DNA of 64,000 nt from Penaeicola halotolerans (GTDB lineage: Bacteria > Bacteroidota > Bacteroidia > Cytophagales > Cyclobacteriaceae). Made by a program: the position numbers and the translations under genes. Where the stretch lies: positions 372,001 through 436,000 of the forward strand of contig NZ_JAEAGO010000003.1 in NCBI RefSeq assembly GCF_016464625.1. The letters run 5' to 3'. The notes beneath the pieces are model-generated. The model was not told the origin of the DNA, did not search any database, and saw nothing but the letters and a program-made list of their open reading frames with translations. Positions within the stretch are counted from its first letter, which is position 1. Every line of letters starts with the position of its first letter. Shown here one piece after another: positions 52,185-61,444 of this stretch.

Positions 52185-52757
52185 ATGCCTAAATCTACTA
52201 AGCCGAAAAGAAAACTCGATGGCAACCTTTTGATCAGTTTAGCCGCTATTTTTTTGAGTGCTGGCACGCTTTTCATTTTGATCTACCAATCAAATGTTAT
52301 CAGCAAACAATTTGATTTACAAAAGAAACAACAACTTGCCTCAAGCTATCCTTATTTGATGCTAGCTAGTGGCTATAATAATGGAGATAGCTATCGAGTA
52401 TTTTTTATCAATCAAGGACTTGGCCCAGCTTTTATCAAAGAGATAAGTATCACTTATAAGGACTCCCTTTATAAGGATTATGACTATATAACTTTCCTCA
52501 ATGAGCATCTCGGCAAAAAAGACTTCCCTCATAACATAGGCGAATATGCTGATATAGTAAGTGGTTTGGCTATACCTGCTGGTGAAGAATTTACTCTTTT
52601 AGAAATCATTCGAGACCCAGAAGTAAAAAGCCAAAACGATATTATTTCATCTAATGAAGTGAGACTAAAAGTAGTCTATAAGTCCGTTTATGATGAAGAG
52701 TGGGTGATCGATGGACTTTTTGATATCCCTACTAAGATCAAGGAGATGGAAGACTAA
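52185..52757 (+). CDS. Membrane-anchored hypothetical protein
   Basis: 190 residues. A basic N-terminus (KSTKPKRKLDG) precedes one membrane helix (about 15-35, LLISLAAIFLSAGTLFILIYQS). The rest is soluble with IYQSNVISKQFDLQKKQQLASSYPYLMLASG and INQGLGPAFIKEISI, a pattern seen in many small bacterial membrane proteins of unknown function. Not recognised as a named family. Confidence 0.65.
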   Translation: MPKSTKPKRKLDGNLLISLAAIFLSAGTLFILIYQSNVISKQFDLQKKQQLASSYPYLMLASGYNNGDSYRVFFINQGLGPAFIKEISITYKDSLYKDYDYITFLNEHLGKKDFPHNIGEYADIVSGLAIPAGEEFTLLEIIRDPEVKSQNDIISSNEVRLKVVYKSVYDEEWVIDGLFDIPTKIKEMED

Positions 52758-52784
52758 TGTTCAAAACACTACTTCAATCTATTT

Positions 52785-53273
52785 ATGATCTCTTCAAATA
52801 AATCAAACCATTTGATCAAAGACGAGATACTTGAGATTCAATATATCTCAGGCAATGGTGCTTGGACTTATCATCTCATCATCCCTCATACCAAAGATAT
52901 CAAAGGAAAGTGGGGCGATATCAAGGTTTCTGGCAGCATCGATGGCTATGTGATCGACTCTAAAAATCTCGCTCCTACCAAAAATGCTGATAAGATACTT
53001 GCCATCAATGGCACTATTCGCAAAGCTATCGGAAAGACAGGTGGAGATAAAGTTACTGTGACTTTGACACTAGATCAGCCAACAGAAGAGGCGCTCGAAG
53101 AGGACTACATCAGGATCAGTTTTGAAGAGGCGCAGGTCTTGGATCAATTTGAAGTACTTAGTCAGCATGAACAACAAAGTATCCGAGAGCAAATCACTTC
53201 ACTGACAAGCGAAGAAGCCCAAGTTGAAAAAATTCTTCATTATATCAATTGGCTACAAAGCAAAAGCCTCTGA
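52785..53273 (+). CDS. DUF1905/YdeI-like protein
   Basis: 162 residues, soluble. The first part (about 15-100) has the DUF1905 beta-barrel pattern: GAWTYHLIIPHTKDIKGKWGDIKVSGSIDGYVIDSKNL and LAINGTIRKAIGKTGGDKVTVTLTLD. The C-terminal helices (FEVLSQHEQQSIREQITSLTSEEAQVEKILHYINWL) resemble the YdeI/OmpD-associated segment that often follows it. Function unknown. Its last codons are part of a terminator hairpin. Confidence 0.7.
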   Translation: MISSNKSNHLIKDEILEIQYISGNGAWTYHLIIPHTKDIKGKWGDIKVSGSIDGYVIDSKNLAPTKNADKILAINGTIRKAIGKTGGDKVTVTLTLDQPTEEALEEDYIRISFEEAQVLDQFEVLSQHEQQSIREQITSLTSEEAQVEKILHYINWLQSKSL

Positions 53274-53289
53274 AATTCAGAGGCTTTTT
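53262..53289. terminator. Bidirectional terminator overlapping the DUF1905 stop codon
   Basis: AAAAGCCTCTGAA and TTCAGAGGCTTTT are perfect complements with one central A, flanked by T-runs, between convergent DUF1905 and kdsA genes. Confidence 0.9.
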
Positions 53290-53303
53290 GTACGATTTAC
53301 TAT

Positions 53304-54152
53304 TTATTTCAAATTAATATTCTGGTACTTTCTACCGAGCTCCCATGACTCCTTCAGCATGATGAGAAACTCACGCATATGGTGTAGCGGGATGAGATTT
53401 GGTCCATCACTTAATGCCTTTGATGGATCAGGATGTGTCTCTATGAAAAAGCCATCGATCCCTGTAGCCGCAGCCGCTCTCGCTAAAAATGGTGCAAACT
53501 CACGCTGACCTCCTGAGGTACCTCCAGCACCACCAGGCTGTTGCACACTATGCGTGATATCAAACACGACAGGAGCATATTGACGCATAGTAGGCAAAGC
53601 ACGCATATCTACTACTAGATTATGATAGCCTAGCGTAAAACCACGCTCTGTCAAGCATACATTGTCGTTTCCAGTGGACTTGACCTTTTTGACCGCATAC
53701 TGCATGTCCTCTGGCGCCATAAACTGCCCACGCTTGACCTTCACTGATTTGCCACTCTCTCCTGCTGCCAAAAGCAGATCTGTCTGACGACAAAGGAATG
53801 CAGGGATTTGAATCACATCGACCACCTCTGCTACATCTTTGACTTGATAGCTCTCATGCACATCCGTTACCAATGGTACAGAGAGTTCACGACCTACACG
53901 CTGCAAGACTTCGAGGGACTTATCCATCCCGATACTTCTAAAAGACCCCGCTGAAGTACGATTAGCCTTGTCAAAAGAAGCTTTGAACACATACTCGATC
54001 CCTAGCTCATCTGCTAGTGCCTTGACAGTAGCCCCGATCTCGCTACAGATTTCATAACTCTCCACGGCACATGGCCCGGCAAACAACACCATCTTTTCTG
54101 CACCCAACTTAATGTTTGGCGTGAGCTGTATGGCTTTTTCAAACTTGTCCAT
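53304..54152 (-). CDS. kdsA: 3-deoxy-8-phosphooctulonate synthase (KDO-8-P synthase)
   Basis: 282 residues from ATG 54152 (MDKFEKAIQLTPNIKLG). The longer frame from 54317 runs inside kdsC and is rejected. Motifs of the class: VLFAGPCAVES, YVFKASFDKANRTSAGSFRS, LVTDVHE, DVIQIPAFLCRQTDLL, KRGQFMAP and the C-terminal FIETHPDPSKALSDGPNLIPL. It condenses arabinose-5-phosphate with phosphoenolpyruvate for the KDO part of lipopolysaccharide. The start codon overlaps the kdsC stop as TAATG. Confidence 0.95.
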   Translation of the reverse strand: MDKFEKAIQLTPNIKLGAEKMVLFAGPCAVESYEICSEIGATVKALADELGIEYVFKASFDKANRTSAGSFRSIGMDKSLEVLQRVGRELSVPLVTDVHESYQVKDVAEVVDVIQIPAFLCRQTDLLLAAGESGKSVKVKRGQFMAPEDMQYAVKKVKSTGNDNVCLTERGFTLGYHNLVVDMRALPTMRQYAPVVFDITHSVQQPGGAGGTSGGQREFAPFLARAAAATGIDGFFIETHPDPSKALSDGPNLIPLHHMREFLIMLKESWELGRKYQNINLK

Positions 54153-54700
54153 TAAATATCTTTGGTTTTGATGATGTCTATAAATTTGTTTTGAGCTGAA
54201 AGAATCAAATCCGCTACCTCTCTCACTGCTCCTTCTCCACCTTTGACCTGCGTCACTAAGTGAGCTTCTCTGCGTACATAGCTCAAGGCATCCACTGGTG
54301 CACAAGCTAGTCCACACTGCCGCATGATATCTAGATCTATGATATCATCTCCTATGTAGGCAATCTCGTGAGCAGCTAATTGATAAGTCGCTTGCACTTC
54401 ATGCAGCTGGGCCAGTTTATCCTTCAGCCCATGATAGTGGAAATCCATTTTGAGTTCCTCACAGCGTTTCTTCACCACTTCTGAATCTCTACCAGTCAGT
54501 ACGCCCACGATGATCCCGCTGCGTTTGAGATGACTAATGATCTGTCCGTCCTTTACGTTGAAACGCTTGTACTCAACAAAGTCATTGTCATAGATGATCC
54601 CCCCGTCTGTCATCACGCCATCTACATCCATCACGAGAGCTCGGATGGCTTTGGCCCTACTGACCTGATCAGGAGTATATTGATCTAATATTTCTTTCAT
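54152..54700 (-). CDS. kdsC: KDO-8-phosphate phosphatase (HAD superfamily)
   Basis: 182 residues, capless HAD phosphatase. Motif I is VMDVDGVMTDGGIIY (Asp nucleophile and general acid), motif II GVLTGRDS, motif III/IV Lys and AYIGDDIIDLDIM. It removes phosphate from KDO-8-P, the step after KdsA, encoded immediately downstream with TAATG overlap. It likewise overlaps the stop of the upstream nitrilase gene, so three genes form one coupled unit. Confidence 0.92.
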   Translation of the reverse strand: MKEILDQYTPDQVSRAKAIRALVMDVDGVMTDGGIIYDNDFVEYKRFNVKDGQIISHLKRSGIIVGVLTGRDSEVVKKRCEELKMDFHYHGLKDKLAQLHEVQATYQLAAHEIAYIGDDIIDLDIMRQCGLACAPVDALSYVRREAHLVTQVKGGEGAVREVADLILSAQNKFIDIIKTKDI

Positions 54701-56241
54701 TATTTCTTGGTCTTTTTACCCCAAGTGATCTGATAGAGGTCTGTTCTACGCTGCTCAAGGTTACGTACGCTACCTTGCATACGCTGCTTCATGAGGAGTT
54801 CTAGATCGACATCTGCGATCAGTGTAGTCTCCGTATTGGCAGAAGCCTCTGCTACGATGGCATCATGAGGAAATGAAAAATCTGATGGAGAAAATACAGC
54901 TGCTTGAGAGTACTGAATATCCATATTTTCTACCTTTGGCAAGTTACCTACCGAACCTGAAATCGCCACATAGCACTCATTTTCAATAGCCCTTGCTTTA
55001 GCACAAGTACTTACACGCAAGAAGGCATTCTTAGTATCTGTCCAAAAAGGCACAAAAAGAATATCCATGTTTTGCTCGGCTAGCAATCTGCCTAGCTCTG
55101 GGAATTCCACATCATAGCAAATCAAGATACCGATCTTACCAGCATCCGTGTCAAATGTGCTGATCTTGTTTCCACCCTGCATACCCCAGTAGAGTGCTTC
55201 ATCTGGTGTCACATGTAGTTTATATTGCTTCTCATAAGTACCATCTCTACGACAGAGATAACTCACATTTCGGAGCTTTTGCCCATCATACTCAGGCATA
55301 GAGCCTGCGATGATATTGACATTGTAAGAAAGTGCCAGCTCCACCATAGCGTCTTTGATCTCCTCTGTGTAGTCTGATAGTGCACGTACTGCATCTGAAG
55401 CACCCATGTCGTTGAACTGCGCCATCAGGGGGGCATTGAAAAACTCTGGGAACATACAGAAGTCAGAATTATAGCCTGCTACGGTATCTACAAAAAACTC
55501 TACCTGTTGCATCAAATCGGCTACTGATACGGTCCTACGCATCTTCCACTGGACGATCCCAAGTCGAACAACCGACTTTTTGTTACCAATGAGCTTTTCA
55601 TCCTTTTCGTAATAGATATTGATCCACTCGAGCAAGGTCGCATACGAGCGAGAGTCGGTATCCTCAGGCAAGTACTTGGTGATGACCTTACGTACGTGAA
55701 ATTCATTGGCCAACTGAAAGGACAAAACAGGATCGTAAATTTCCTTATTCTTGACGAGTTCGATGTATTTTCTAGGGGTCAACTGATCTGCATACTTGCT
55801 ATAGCCTGGGATCCTACCTCCTGCGATGATCGCTCGGAGGTTAAGGTTTTCACACAGCTCTTTGCGGGCATCATAGAGTCTTCGACCGAGACGCATGCCT
55901 CTATAGTCTGGATGAACAAATACATCTGTTCCATAAAGTGTCTCTCCTTCATAGTCGTGAGTATCAAATTGCCCATTGCCCGTGATCTCATCATAAGTAT
56001 GGTTATCTCCAAACTTATCATATTTCACGATCAAGCTGAGCGCTGCAGCGACCACCTTGCCATTATCTTCTATACAAATTTGTCCCTCAGGAAAGGCATT
56101 CAGTTGCTTCTTAAACTCTTGCTTGGTCCAGGCGCCTAAGTCCGAATAGATGGCGGTCATGATCTCTTTGATGTCTTGATAGTCAGCCAAGCGACAATTT
56201 CTCAGCTTTAGTCGATGCTCTAATTCCTGATTTAAACTCAT
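54700..56241 (-). CDS. GNAT acetyltransferase-nitrilase fusion protein
   Basis: 513 residues. The N-terminal GNAT domain (about 12-215) contains TDVFVHPDYRGMRLGRRLYDARKEL, the acetyl-CoA motif. The C-terminal carbon-nitrogen hydrolase domain (about 225-513) keeps the full catalytic triad: Glu266 (CMFPEFF), Lys341 (QYKLHVTPDE) and Cys375 (GILICYDVEFPELGRL). This two-domain family is widespread but its substrate is not established; an amidase acting on an acyl or acetylated amide is a reasonable family-based guess. It precedes kdsC with one-base overlap. A -7-like TATTTTTG (56271 to 56264) lies upstream. Confidence 0.9.
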   Translation of the reverse strand: MSLNQELEHRLKLRNCRLADYQDIKEIMTAIYSDLGAWTKQEFKKQLNAFPEGQICIEDNGKVVAAALSLIVKYDKFGDNHTYDEITGNGQFDTHDYEGETLYGTDVFVHPDYRGMRLGRRLYDARKELCENLNLRAIIAGGRIPGYSKYADQLTPRKYIELVKNKEIYDPVLSFQLANEFHVRKVITKYLPEDTDSRSYATLLEWINIYYEKDEKLIGNKKSVVRLGIVQWKMRRTVSVADLMQQVEFFVDTVAGYNSDFCMFPEFFNAPLMAQFNDMGASDAVRALSDYTEEIKDAMVELALSYNVNIIAGSMPEYDGQKLRNVSYLCRRDGTYEKQYKLHVTPDEALYWGMQGGNKISTFDTDAGKIGILICYDVEFPELGRLLAEQNMDILFVPFWTDTKNAFLRVSTCAKARAIENECYVAISGSVGNLPKVENMDIQYSQAAVFSPSDFSFPHDAIVAEASANTETTLIADVDLELLMKQRMQGSVRNLEQRRTDLYQITWGKKTKK

Positions 56242-56500
56242 GCAATGATTTTTTTTCGAAGGACAAAAATACCAATTTTTAAGCAGAAATCCTGATAGAT
56301 CTCTCGCTTAAGGATATAATAACAACGGGTAAGTAGCAGAAAACATCCCCTAGCGGACATTCTCTCTTGCCTATCATGAGCAAAGCTATTAACCTAGCAT
56401 CATAGCTTGAATAGATTTTAATCTAGAATTTTATTTTTAATTCATCAGCACACTCGCTATTTTACGCCCCAATTTGAAAATAACCTAAAAACAAATCATA
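56242..56500. other. 259-bp divergent intergenic region
   Basis: Separates the GNAT-nitrilase gene and hppA. Apart from the -7-like element TATTTTTG on the minus strand (56271-56264) for the fusion gene, nothing specific was seen; no exact TAnnTTTG was found for hppA. Confidence 0.5.
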
Positions 56501-58747
56501 ATGGAGAACTTAATGTACATTTTGCCACTATTTGGCGTGGCAGGATTGCTGTACATGGGCTACTTAGCCACATGGGTCAACAAGCAAGATGCTGGAGATG
56601 ATAAAATGCAGGGAATCGCGAAAAGCATCCAAGAAGGTGCTATGGCTTTCCTCAAAGCTGAATACCGCATCCTAGCGATATTCGTAGTGATCGCATCTAT
56701 TGCTTTATTTGCCATTTCTCAAGTCGTAGCTACTTCACACTGGATGATCGTCATCGCCTTTGTGATTGGAGCACTTTTCTCAGCGCTAGCAGGTAATATC
56801 GGAATGCGCATCGCGACTAAATCAAACGTCAGAACAACACAAGCAGCCAAAACTAGTCTTCCACAAGCCCTCAATGTCTCTTTCAAAGGCGGTACTGTCA
56901 TGGGTCTAGGAGTAGCTGGACTAGCCGTGCTTGGATTGAGCTTATTTTTCATCCTCTTCGTAGGCATGTTCATCAAGTCAGAAGCTTCTTTCTACATGGA
57001 AATGACCATCGCCCTAGAAGCCTTGGCGGGTTTCTCTTTAGGTGCTGAATCTATCGCGCTTTTCGCACGTGTAGGCGGTGGTATCTATACCAAAGCAGCA
57101 GACGTAGGTGCCGACCTAGTAGGTAAAGTAGAAGCAGGTATCCCAGAGGATGACCCTAGAAACCCTGCAACTATCGCGGATAACGTAGGTGACAACGTAG
57201 GAGACGTAGCCGGTATGGGAGCTGACCTTTTTGGTTCTTATGTGGCCACAGTACTCGCTTCGATGGTACTCGGTAACTACATCATTAAAGACATGTCTGA
57301 GACACTCGGCACACAGTACACAGATGCCTTCAACAATATGGGACCTATCGTCCTTCCCTTGGTGATCGCAGGCGTGGGAATCATCGCTTCGATCATTGGT
57401 ACTTTCTTCGTTCGAATCAAAAATAACGAAGCCAAAGAAGCGCAAGTGCAAAGTGCGCTTAACCTAGGCAACTATGTATCATTAGCCTTGACAGTCGTTG
57501 CTTGCTGGTTTTTGATAAAATGGATGCTTCCTGAGACTATCTATATGAACTTCTTCGGAGAGGGTATCCTTGAGATCCCAAGCATGAACGTCTTCTATGC
57601 GACATTAGTCGGTTTGACAGTGGGACTTTTGATCTCTGCTTTCACAGAGTATTATACTGCTTTGGGTAAAAAGCCAGTACTTAACATCGTACAAAACTCA
57701 TCTACGGGTGCTGCTACCAACATCATTGCTGGTTTGGCGACAGGGATGATCTCTACTTTTTCTTCTGTACTTCTATTTGCAGCAGCGATCTGGGGGTCTT
57801 ATGAACTTGCCGGTTTCTATGGAGTAGCGATCGCAGCTTCTGCCATGATGGCCACGACTGCTATGCAATTGGCTATTGATGCCTTTGGCCCTATCGCGGA
57901 TAATGCTGGTGGTATCGCTGAGATGAGTGAACTGCCTAAAGAAGTGAGAAGCAGAACAGACGTATTGGACTCTGTAGGAAACACCACTGCCGCAGTTGGT
58001 AAAGGCTTTGCCATCGCTTCTGCTGCCTTGACAGCTTTGGCCCTATTTGCAGCTTATGTGACATTCACAGGCATAGATGGGATCAACATCTTCAAAGCAG
58101 ACGTACTAGCAGCCCTCTTCATCGGAGGTATGATCCCAGTAGTTTTCTCTGCGCTAGCCATGCAGTCAGTAGGTAAGGCTGCTATGGACATGGTAAATGA
58201 AGTGAGAAGACAGTTTAGAGAAATCCCAGGTATCTTAGAAGGAACAGGCAAGCCAGAATATGGCAAATGCGTAGACATCTCTACTAAGGCAGCCTTGAGA
58301 GAAATGATGCTCCCAGGAGCCATGACGATCATCACTCCTATCATCATTGGATTTGTGATGGGTGCAGAAGCACTCGGTGCCTATATGGCTGGTGTAGCAG
58401 TATCAGGAGTACTCTGGGCGATCTTTCAAAACAACGCAGGGGGTGCTTGGGACAATGCTAAGAAATCATTTGAAGCTGGTGTCATGATCAATGGCGAGAT
58501 GACTTTCAAAGGTTCTGATGCGCACAAAGCAGCTGTAACAGGTGATACAGTAGGTGACCCTTTCAAAGACACTTCTGGACCATCGATGAACATCCTCATC
58601 AAGCTTACTTGTCTCGTAGGACTCGTGATCGCTCCGATCTTAGGAGAGATGAGCGGCAATGGCCATGCGGAAACACCAGCCCCAGAAGCCAAACAAATCA
58701 CAGTGGAGGCACCAGACGAAGCCCTCAGCCTTCAAACAGTCAAATAA
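56501..58747 (+). CDS. hppA: Membrane pyrophosphatase (K+-dependent type, Na+ or H+ pump)
   Basis: 748 residues with about 16 membrane helices. The pyrophosphate site is explicit: [21 protein letters not shown], then [22 protein letters not shown], and near the C-terminus [10 protein letters not shown] and [13 protein letters not shown]. The K+-dependence marker reads [18 protein letters not shown]: Ala where K+-independent enzymes have Lys. The enzyme should therefore need K+, and many such enzymes pump Na+. The pumped ion itself cannot be decided by eye. Monocistronic with a strong terminator. The C-terminal 35 residues are a soluble acidic tail beyond the last helix. Confidence 0.93.
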   Translation: MENLMYILPLFGVAGLLYMGYLATWVNKQDAGDDKMQGIAKSIQEGAMAFLKAEYRILAIFVVIASIALFAISQVVATSHWMIVIAFVIGALFSALAGNIGMRIATKSNVRTTQAAKTSLPQALNVSFKGGTVMGLGVAGLAVLGLSLFFILFVGMFIKSEASFYMEMTIALEALAGFSLGAESIALFARVGGGIYTKAADVGADLVGKVEAGIPEDDPRNPATIADNVGDNVGDVAGMGADLFGSYVATVLASMVLGNYIIKDMSETLGTQYTDAFNNMGPIVLPLVIAGVGIIASIIGTFFVRIKNNEAKEAQVQSALNLGNYVSLALTVVACWFLIKWMLPETIYMNFFGEGILEIPSMNVFYATLVGLTVGLLISAFTEYYTALGKKPVLNIVQNSSTGAATNIIAGLATGMISTFSSVLLFAAAIWGSYELAGFYGVAIAASAMMATTAMQLAIDAFGPIADNAGGIAEMSELPKEVRSRTDVLDSVGNTTAAVGKGFAIASAALTALALFAAYVTFTGIDGINIFKADVLAALFIGGMIPVVFSALAMQSVGKAAMDMVNEVRRQFREIPGILEGTGKPEYGKCVDISTKAALREMMLPGAMTIITPIIIGFVMGAEALGAYMAGVAVSGVLWAIFQNNAGGAWDNAKKSFEAGVMINGEMTFKGSDAHKAAVTGDTVGDPFKDTSGPSMNILIKLTCLVGLVIAPILGEMSGNGHAETPAPEAKQITVEAPDEALSLQTVK

Positions 58748-58752
58748 TACCA

Positions 58753-58782
58753 AAGGCTGTCTCGATTGAGACAGCCTTTTTT
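58753..58782 (+). terminator. Rho-independent terminator of hppA
   Basis: AAAGGCTGTCTC, GATT loop, GAGACAGCC and TTTTTT, starting 5 bases after the stop codon. Confidence 0.92.
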
Positions 58783-58820
58783 CTTTCCCTTTTTTTATTA
58801 TCAATCTATTTTTGAATCAT

Positions 58821-58949
58821 CCTCCGTTTGTAACCTCAATCGTAGAGACGTCCATTTATGGCGTCTCTTTTATATACAATCTTCCTTCATTTGCAACGTC
58901 ATCCTACCTTCGGCAGGCAAGTGCGAGGGCTTGACCCGAAGCAATCCAG
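58821..58949. repeat. Left copy of a ~129-bp direct repeat flanking hipBA
   Basis: This segment recurs in the same orientation at 61183-61311 with scattered substitutions and small indels. A 35-bp core (58894-58928, starting CAACGTCATCCTACCTTC) is identical in both copies. The inner part contains a GTAGAGACG...GCGTCTC stem-loop (58842-58868). Both copies end CGAAGCAATCCAG. No transposase lies between them. Confidence 0.85.
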
Positions 58950-59255
58950 ATCATTATTACCCTATCATTTATCCTACCCACCTCATGATCATAATGCTCT
59001 CTCAGCGACAATTTTGCCCTATCAGACCAAACAACCCGTTTCACATTATTAAATTTCACCAATTTTCAGACTCCTTTTCCAAGTCATCAATAGAGGAAGG
59101 TTTATCTCCTGAAGGGAGGCCCGCGGGGAGGAAGGTTACCGTACTAGATGCACAATGACCTACTTAAGCAAGTATAAAAAGAATTGGGCAACCAAAAAAT
59201 CCAATTGATTTGAACATGGTGTCTTTGGAACTATGCGAAATTTGATAGGGTTGTG
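58950..59255. other. Gene-poor repeat-rich spacer left of hipBA
   Basis: No credible gene. It contains a short palindrome CTCCTGAAGGGAGG (59106-59119) of the type repeated near 61445-61584, and otherwise low-complexity sequence. A 130-codon open frame crosses it but has no protein-like composition. Confidence 0.5.
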
Positions 59256-59287
59256 ATGCTTATCTAACAATTAATGTTGGTAAATAC
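59256..59287. promoter_or_regulatory. First hip operator-like block
   Basis: ATGCTTATCT (59256-59265) and GTTGGTAAATAC (59276-59287) occur together about 130 bases before hipB. The same two words recur at the hip promoter. An inverted partial copy (ATACCAAC, 59326-59333) lies in between. Confidence 0.45.
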
Positions 59288-59357
59288 TATCACTAAAACT
59301 AAAAAAATATGTTTAACGTATAGAAATACCAACACGCCTATTTTTAAATGTCAGGAA

Positions 59358-59387
59358 ATGCTTATCTTTGTTGGTAAATACAAGCAT
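59358..59387 (+). promoter_or_regulatory. hipBA promoter with second operator-like block
   Basis: ATGCTTATCT (59358-59367) and GTTGGTAAATAC (59370-59381) repeat the upstream block. TATCTTTG (59363-59370) is an exact TAnnTTTG -7 element inside it. ATGCTT/AAGCAT form 6-bp inverted arms (59358-59363 and 59382-59387). A HipB dimer bound here would cover the promoter, giving the usual autoregulation of toxin-antitoxin operons. Confidence 0.55.
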
Positions 59388-59411
59388 AAAGCTTTATAAA
59401 TACACATAGCG

Positions 59412-59765
59412 ATGGTAAAAGCCAACAAACACTACACTCAAATGTCCGATGGTGCTATTGTGGCACAAATAGGTGGTTTTATCAAACATACAAGAGTCCA
59501 ACAAAGTAAAACACAAGCGCAACTGGCAGAGATGTCTGGCCTAAATCGCTGGACTTTAAGTCAAATAGAAAATGGTGAATCTATAACACTGTCAAGTCTC
59601 ATACAAATACTCAGAGCGTTAGATTGTCTTCACGTACTAGATGGGTTTAATTACTCTAACGAAATAAGCCCGCTAGAATATGCTAAACTTAAAAAAAAGC
59701 AAACCAAAGAGCGCGTAAGGAATAAGACCAAAGATCAAGAGGATAAAGAGGCATTAGGATGGTAG
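59412..59765 (+). CDS. hipB: HipB-type antitoxin (XRE family DNA-binding protein)
   Basis: 117 residues. A helix-turn-helix of the XRE/Cro type lies at about 28-82: RVQQSKTQAQLAEMSGLNRWTLSQIENGESITLSSLIQILRAL. The C-terminus is highly basic (LKKKQTKERVRNKTKDQEDKEALGW), possibly a flexible HipA-binding or DNA-contact tail. It would bind the operator-like repeats upstream and neutralise the HipA kinase encoded next, whose start overlaps its last 7 bases. Confidence 0.88.
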   Translation: MVKANKHYTQMSDGAIVAQIGGFIKHTRVQQSKTQAQLAEMSGLNRWTLSQIENGESITLSSLIQILRALDCLHVLDGFNYSNEISPLEYAKLKKKQTKERVRNKTKDQEDKEALGW

Positions 59766-61060
59766 ACGTAGCTGAAGTGAAAATATGGGGTGAATTGGCT
59801 GGAGCTGTACGCTGGGATGTGGAACAGCGACTTGGCTATTTCCAGTATGATGCTAAGTTTCTTCAAAAAGGTTGGGACTTATCTCCAATCAAAATGCCTA
59901 TTACAAACGGTTCACGCATTTACAGCTTCCCTGAATTAAGACAAGGAAGAAGCGAAACAGAAGACACCTTTAAAGGCCTTCCTGGGCTATTGGCTGATGC
60001 ACTACCAGACAAATACGGGAACAGGTTAATTAATATCTGGCTGGCGCAACAGGGGCGTCCCGAAGGCAGCATGAATCCAGTGGAGAAATTATGCTTTATA
60101 GGCTCAAGAGGCATGGGTGCCTTAGAGTTTGAACCTGCCCAAATTAAAACAAGCAAAAACAGTTTTTCTCTAGCGCTTGACAGTTTGGTGGATGTGGCAA
60201 AAAGAATGCTCAATGAGCGAGAGACCTTTCTAACCAATATAGGTAAAGACGAGGAAAAGGCCATGATGGAAATTCTAAAGATTGGAACCTCCGCAGGTGG
60301 TGCCCGCCCCAAGGCAGTCATCGCTTACAATCAAAAGACCAAAGAAGTGCGATCGGGTCAAGGAAACGTACCCAAGGGATTCGAACATTGGTTAATTAAA
60401 TTAGATGGTGTCAGTGGTGAACAATTTGGAGAGAGCTCAGGCTGGGGTCGTGTGGAGTATGCCTATTATCTGATGGCAAAGGAATGCGGAATTAGCATGA
60501 GCGAGTGTGAGCTACTGGAGGAAAATGGTCGTGCTCACTTTATGACCAAACGATTTGATAGGGAAGGAAACACCAAGCACCACATACAGTCATTGTGTGG
60601 CTTACAACATTATGATTTCAATGACATGGATGGTTATAGCTACGAACAAGTATTTCAAACCATGCGCTTGTTGCGATTAACCTATCCTGAAGCAGAAGAA
60701 ATGTTTCGAAGAATGGTGTTTAATGTGCTGGCCACCAACTATGATGATCACACCAAAAACTTTTCATTCATCTTAAAAAAAGGCGAATCTTGGAGACTAG
60801 CTCCTGCTTATGATTTGTGCTTCTCATTTGATGCAAACAATCATTGGGTAAGCAAGCAAACCTTAAGTGTAAATGGGAAAAGACGGAATATTACCAAAGC
60901 AGACTTAATGACCATCGCCAAAGACAATAACATCAAAAAAGGCGAGAAGATAATCAATGAAGTTAATCTAGTGGTAAGATCGTGGCATAAATATGCAGAA
61001 GAAGCAGGTGTCAGAAATGACTTGAAGGAAAGAATCCATCAAAACCTAAACGCTTTATAA
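59759..61060 (+). CDS. hipA: HipA-type serine/threonine kinase toxin
   Basis: 433 residues, close to E. coli HipA (440), and apparently intact. The N-terminal HipA_N part (about 1-120) contains GLPGLLADALPDKYGNRL and GSRGMGALEFEP. The kinase core has the P-loop-like GTSAGGARPK (176-185, Ser178 equivalent to the autophosphorylated Ser), WLIKLDG with Lys214, and MTKRFDREG. The catalytic loop NYDDHTKN has Asp329, and APAYDL has Asp352. Known HipA enzymes phosphorylate glutamyl-tRNA synthetase and cause growth arrest; the target here is not known. The hipBA pair sits between two direct repeats, a mobile or accessory setting. Confidence 0.92.
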   Translation: MVDVAEVKIWGELAGAVRWDVEQRLGYFQYDAKFLQKGWDLSPIKMPITNGSRIYSFPELRQGRSETEDTFKGLPGLLADALPDKYGNRLINIWLAQQGRPEGSMNPVEKLCFIGSRGMGALEFEPAQIKTSKNSFSLALDSLVDVAKRMLNERETFLTNIGKDEEKAMMEILKIGTSAGGARPKAVIAYNQKTKEVRSGQGNVPKGFEHWLIKLDGVSGEQFGESSGWGRVEYAYYLMAKECGISMSECELLEENGRAHFMTKRFDREGNTKHHIQSLCGLQHYDFNDMDGYSYEQVFQTMRLLRLTYPEAEEMFRRMVFNVLATNYDDHTKNFSFILKKGESWRLAPAYDLCFSFDANNHWVSKQTLSVNGKRRNITKADLMTIAKDNNIKKGEKIINEVNLVVRSWHKYAEEAGVRNDLKERIHQNLNAL

Positions 61061-61182
61061 TAACTAGATTTAGCATCTACTACATAGCACGCCATCTTAG
61101 ATTTTGCCATGCTAAATTGAATCATTTTACATTTATTGATGGGTAATCCTTCCCTGATGATTTGACCTATTGTTAAATCGTT

Positions 61183-61311
61183 CTCCGTTTTGTAGCCTCT
61201 ATCGTAGAGATGTTCATTGATGACGTCTCTTTCCATATACAATCGTCCTACATTTACAACGTCATCCTACCTTCGGCAGGCAAGTGCGAGGACCTAACCC
61301 GAAGCAATCCA
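61183..61311. repeat. Right copy of the ~129-bp direct repeat flanking hipBA
   Basis: Direct repeat of 58821-58949 with the identical 35-bp core at 61257-61291 and the same terminal CGAAGCAATCCAG. It carries its own stem-loop GTAGAGATG...ACGTCTC (61204-61230). The distance between copies is 2362 bp and the interval contains only hipBA. Confidence 0.85.
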
Positions 61312-61335
61312 GCCAAACTTTGAAATCCATCACCC

Positions 61336-61360
61336 GTAGAGACGACCTACAGGGCGTCTC
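61336..61360. repeat. Third copy of the GTAGAGACG stem-loop
   Basis: GTAGAGACG at 61336-61344 pairs with GCGTCTC at 61354-61360. It shares the hairpin but not the rest of the 129-bp repeat, which suggests that the hairpin itself is a dispersed unit. Confidence 0.6.
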
Positions 61361-61444
61361 ATTTCATTTTAAAAACCTCACCAATTACAATTAAGACTAT
61401 GCCATGAACCCGCCTGCATTGTCACCCTGAAGAAGGAAGGCTTG

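Noticed and set aside
54153-54317. 55-codon extension of kdsA
   Set aside because: It is a shadow of kdsC; the TAATG junction at 54150-54154 marks the real start.
58766-59158. 130-codon open frame right of hppA
   Set aside because: It runs through the direct repeat and short palindromes with no coding signature or recognisable domain.
61039-61242. 67-codon minus-strand frame after hipA
   Set aside because: It overlaps the hipA 3' end and the right direct repeat; no ribosome-binding or family evidence.
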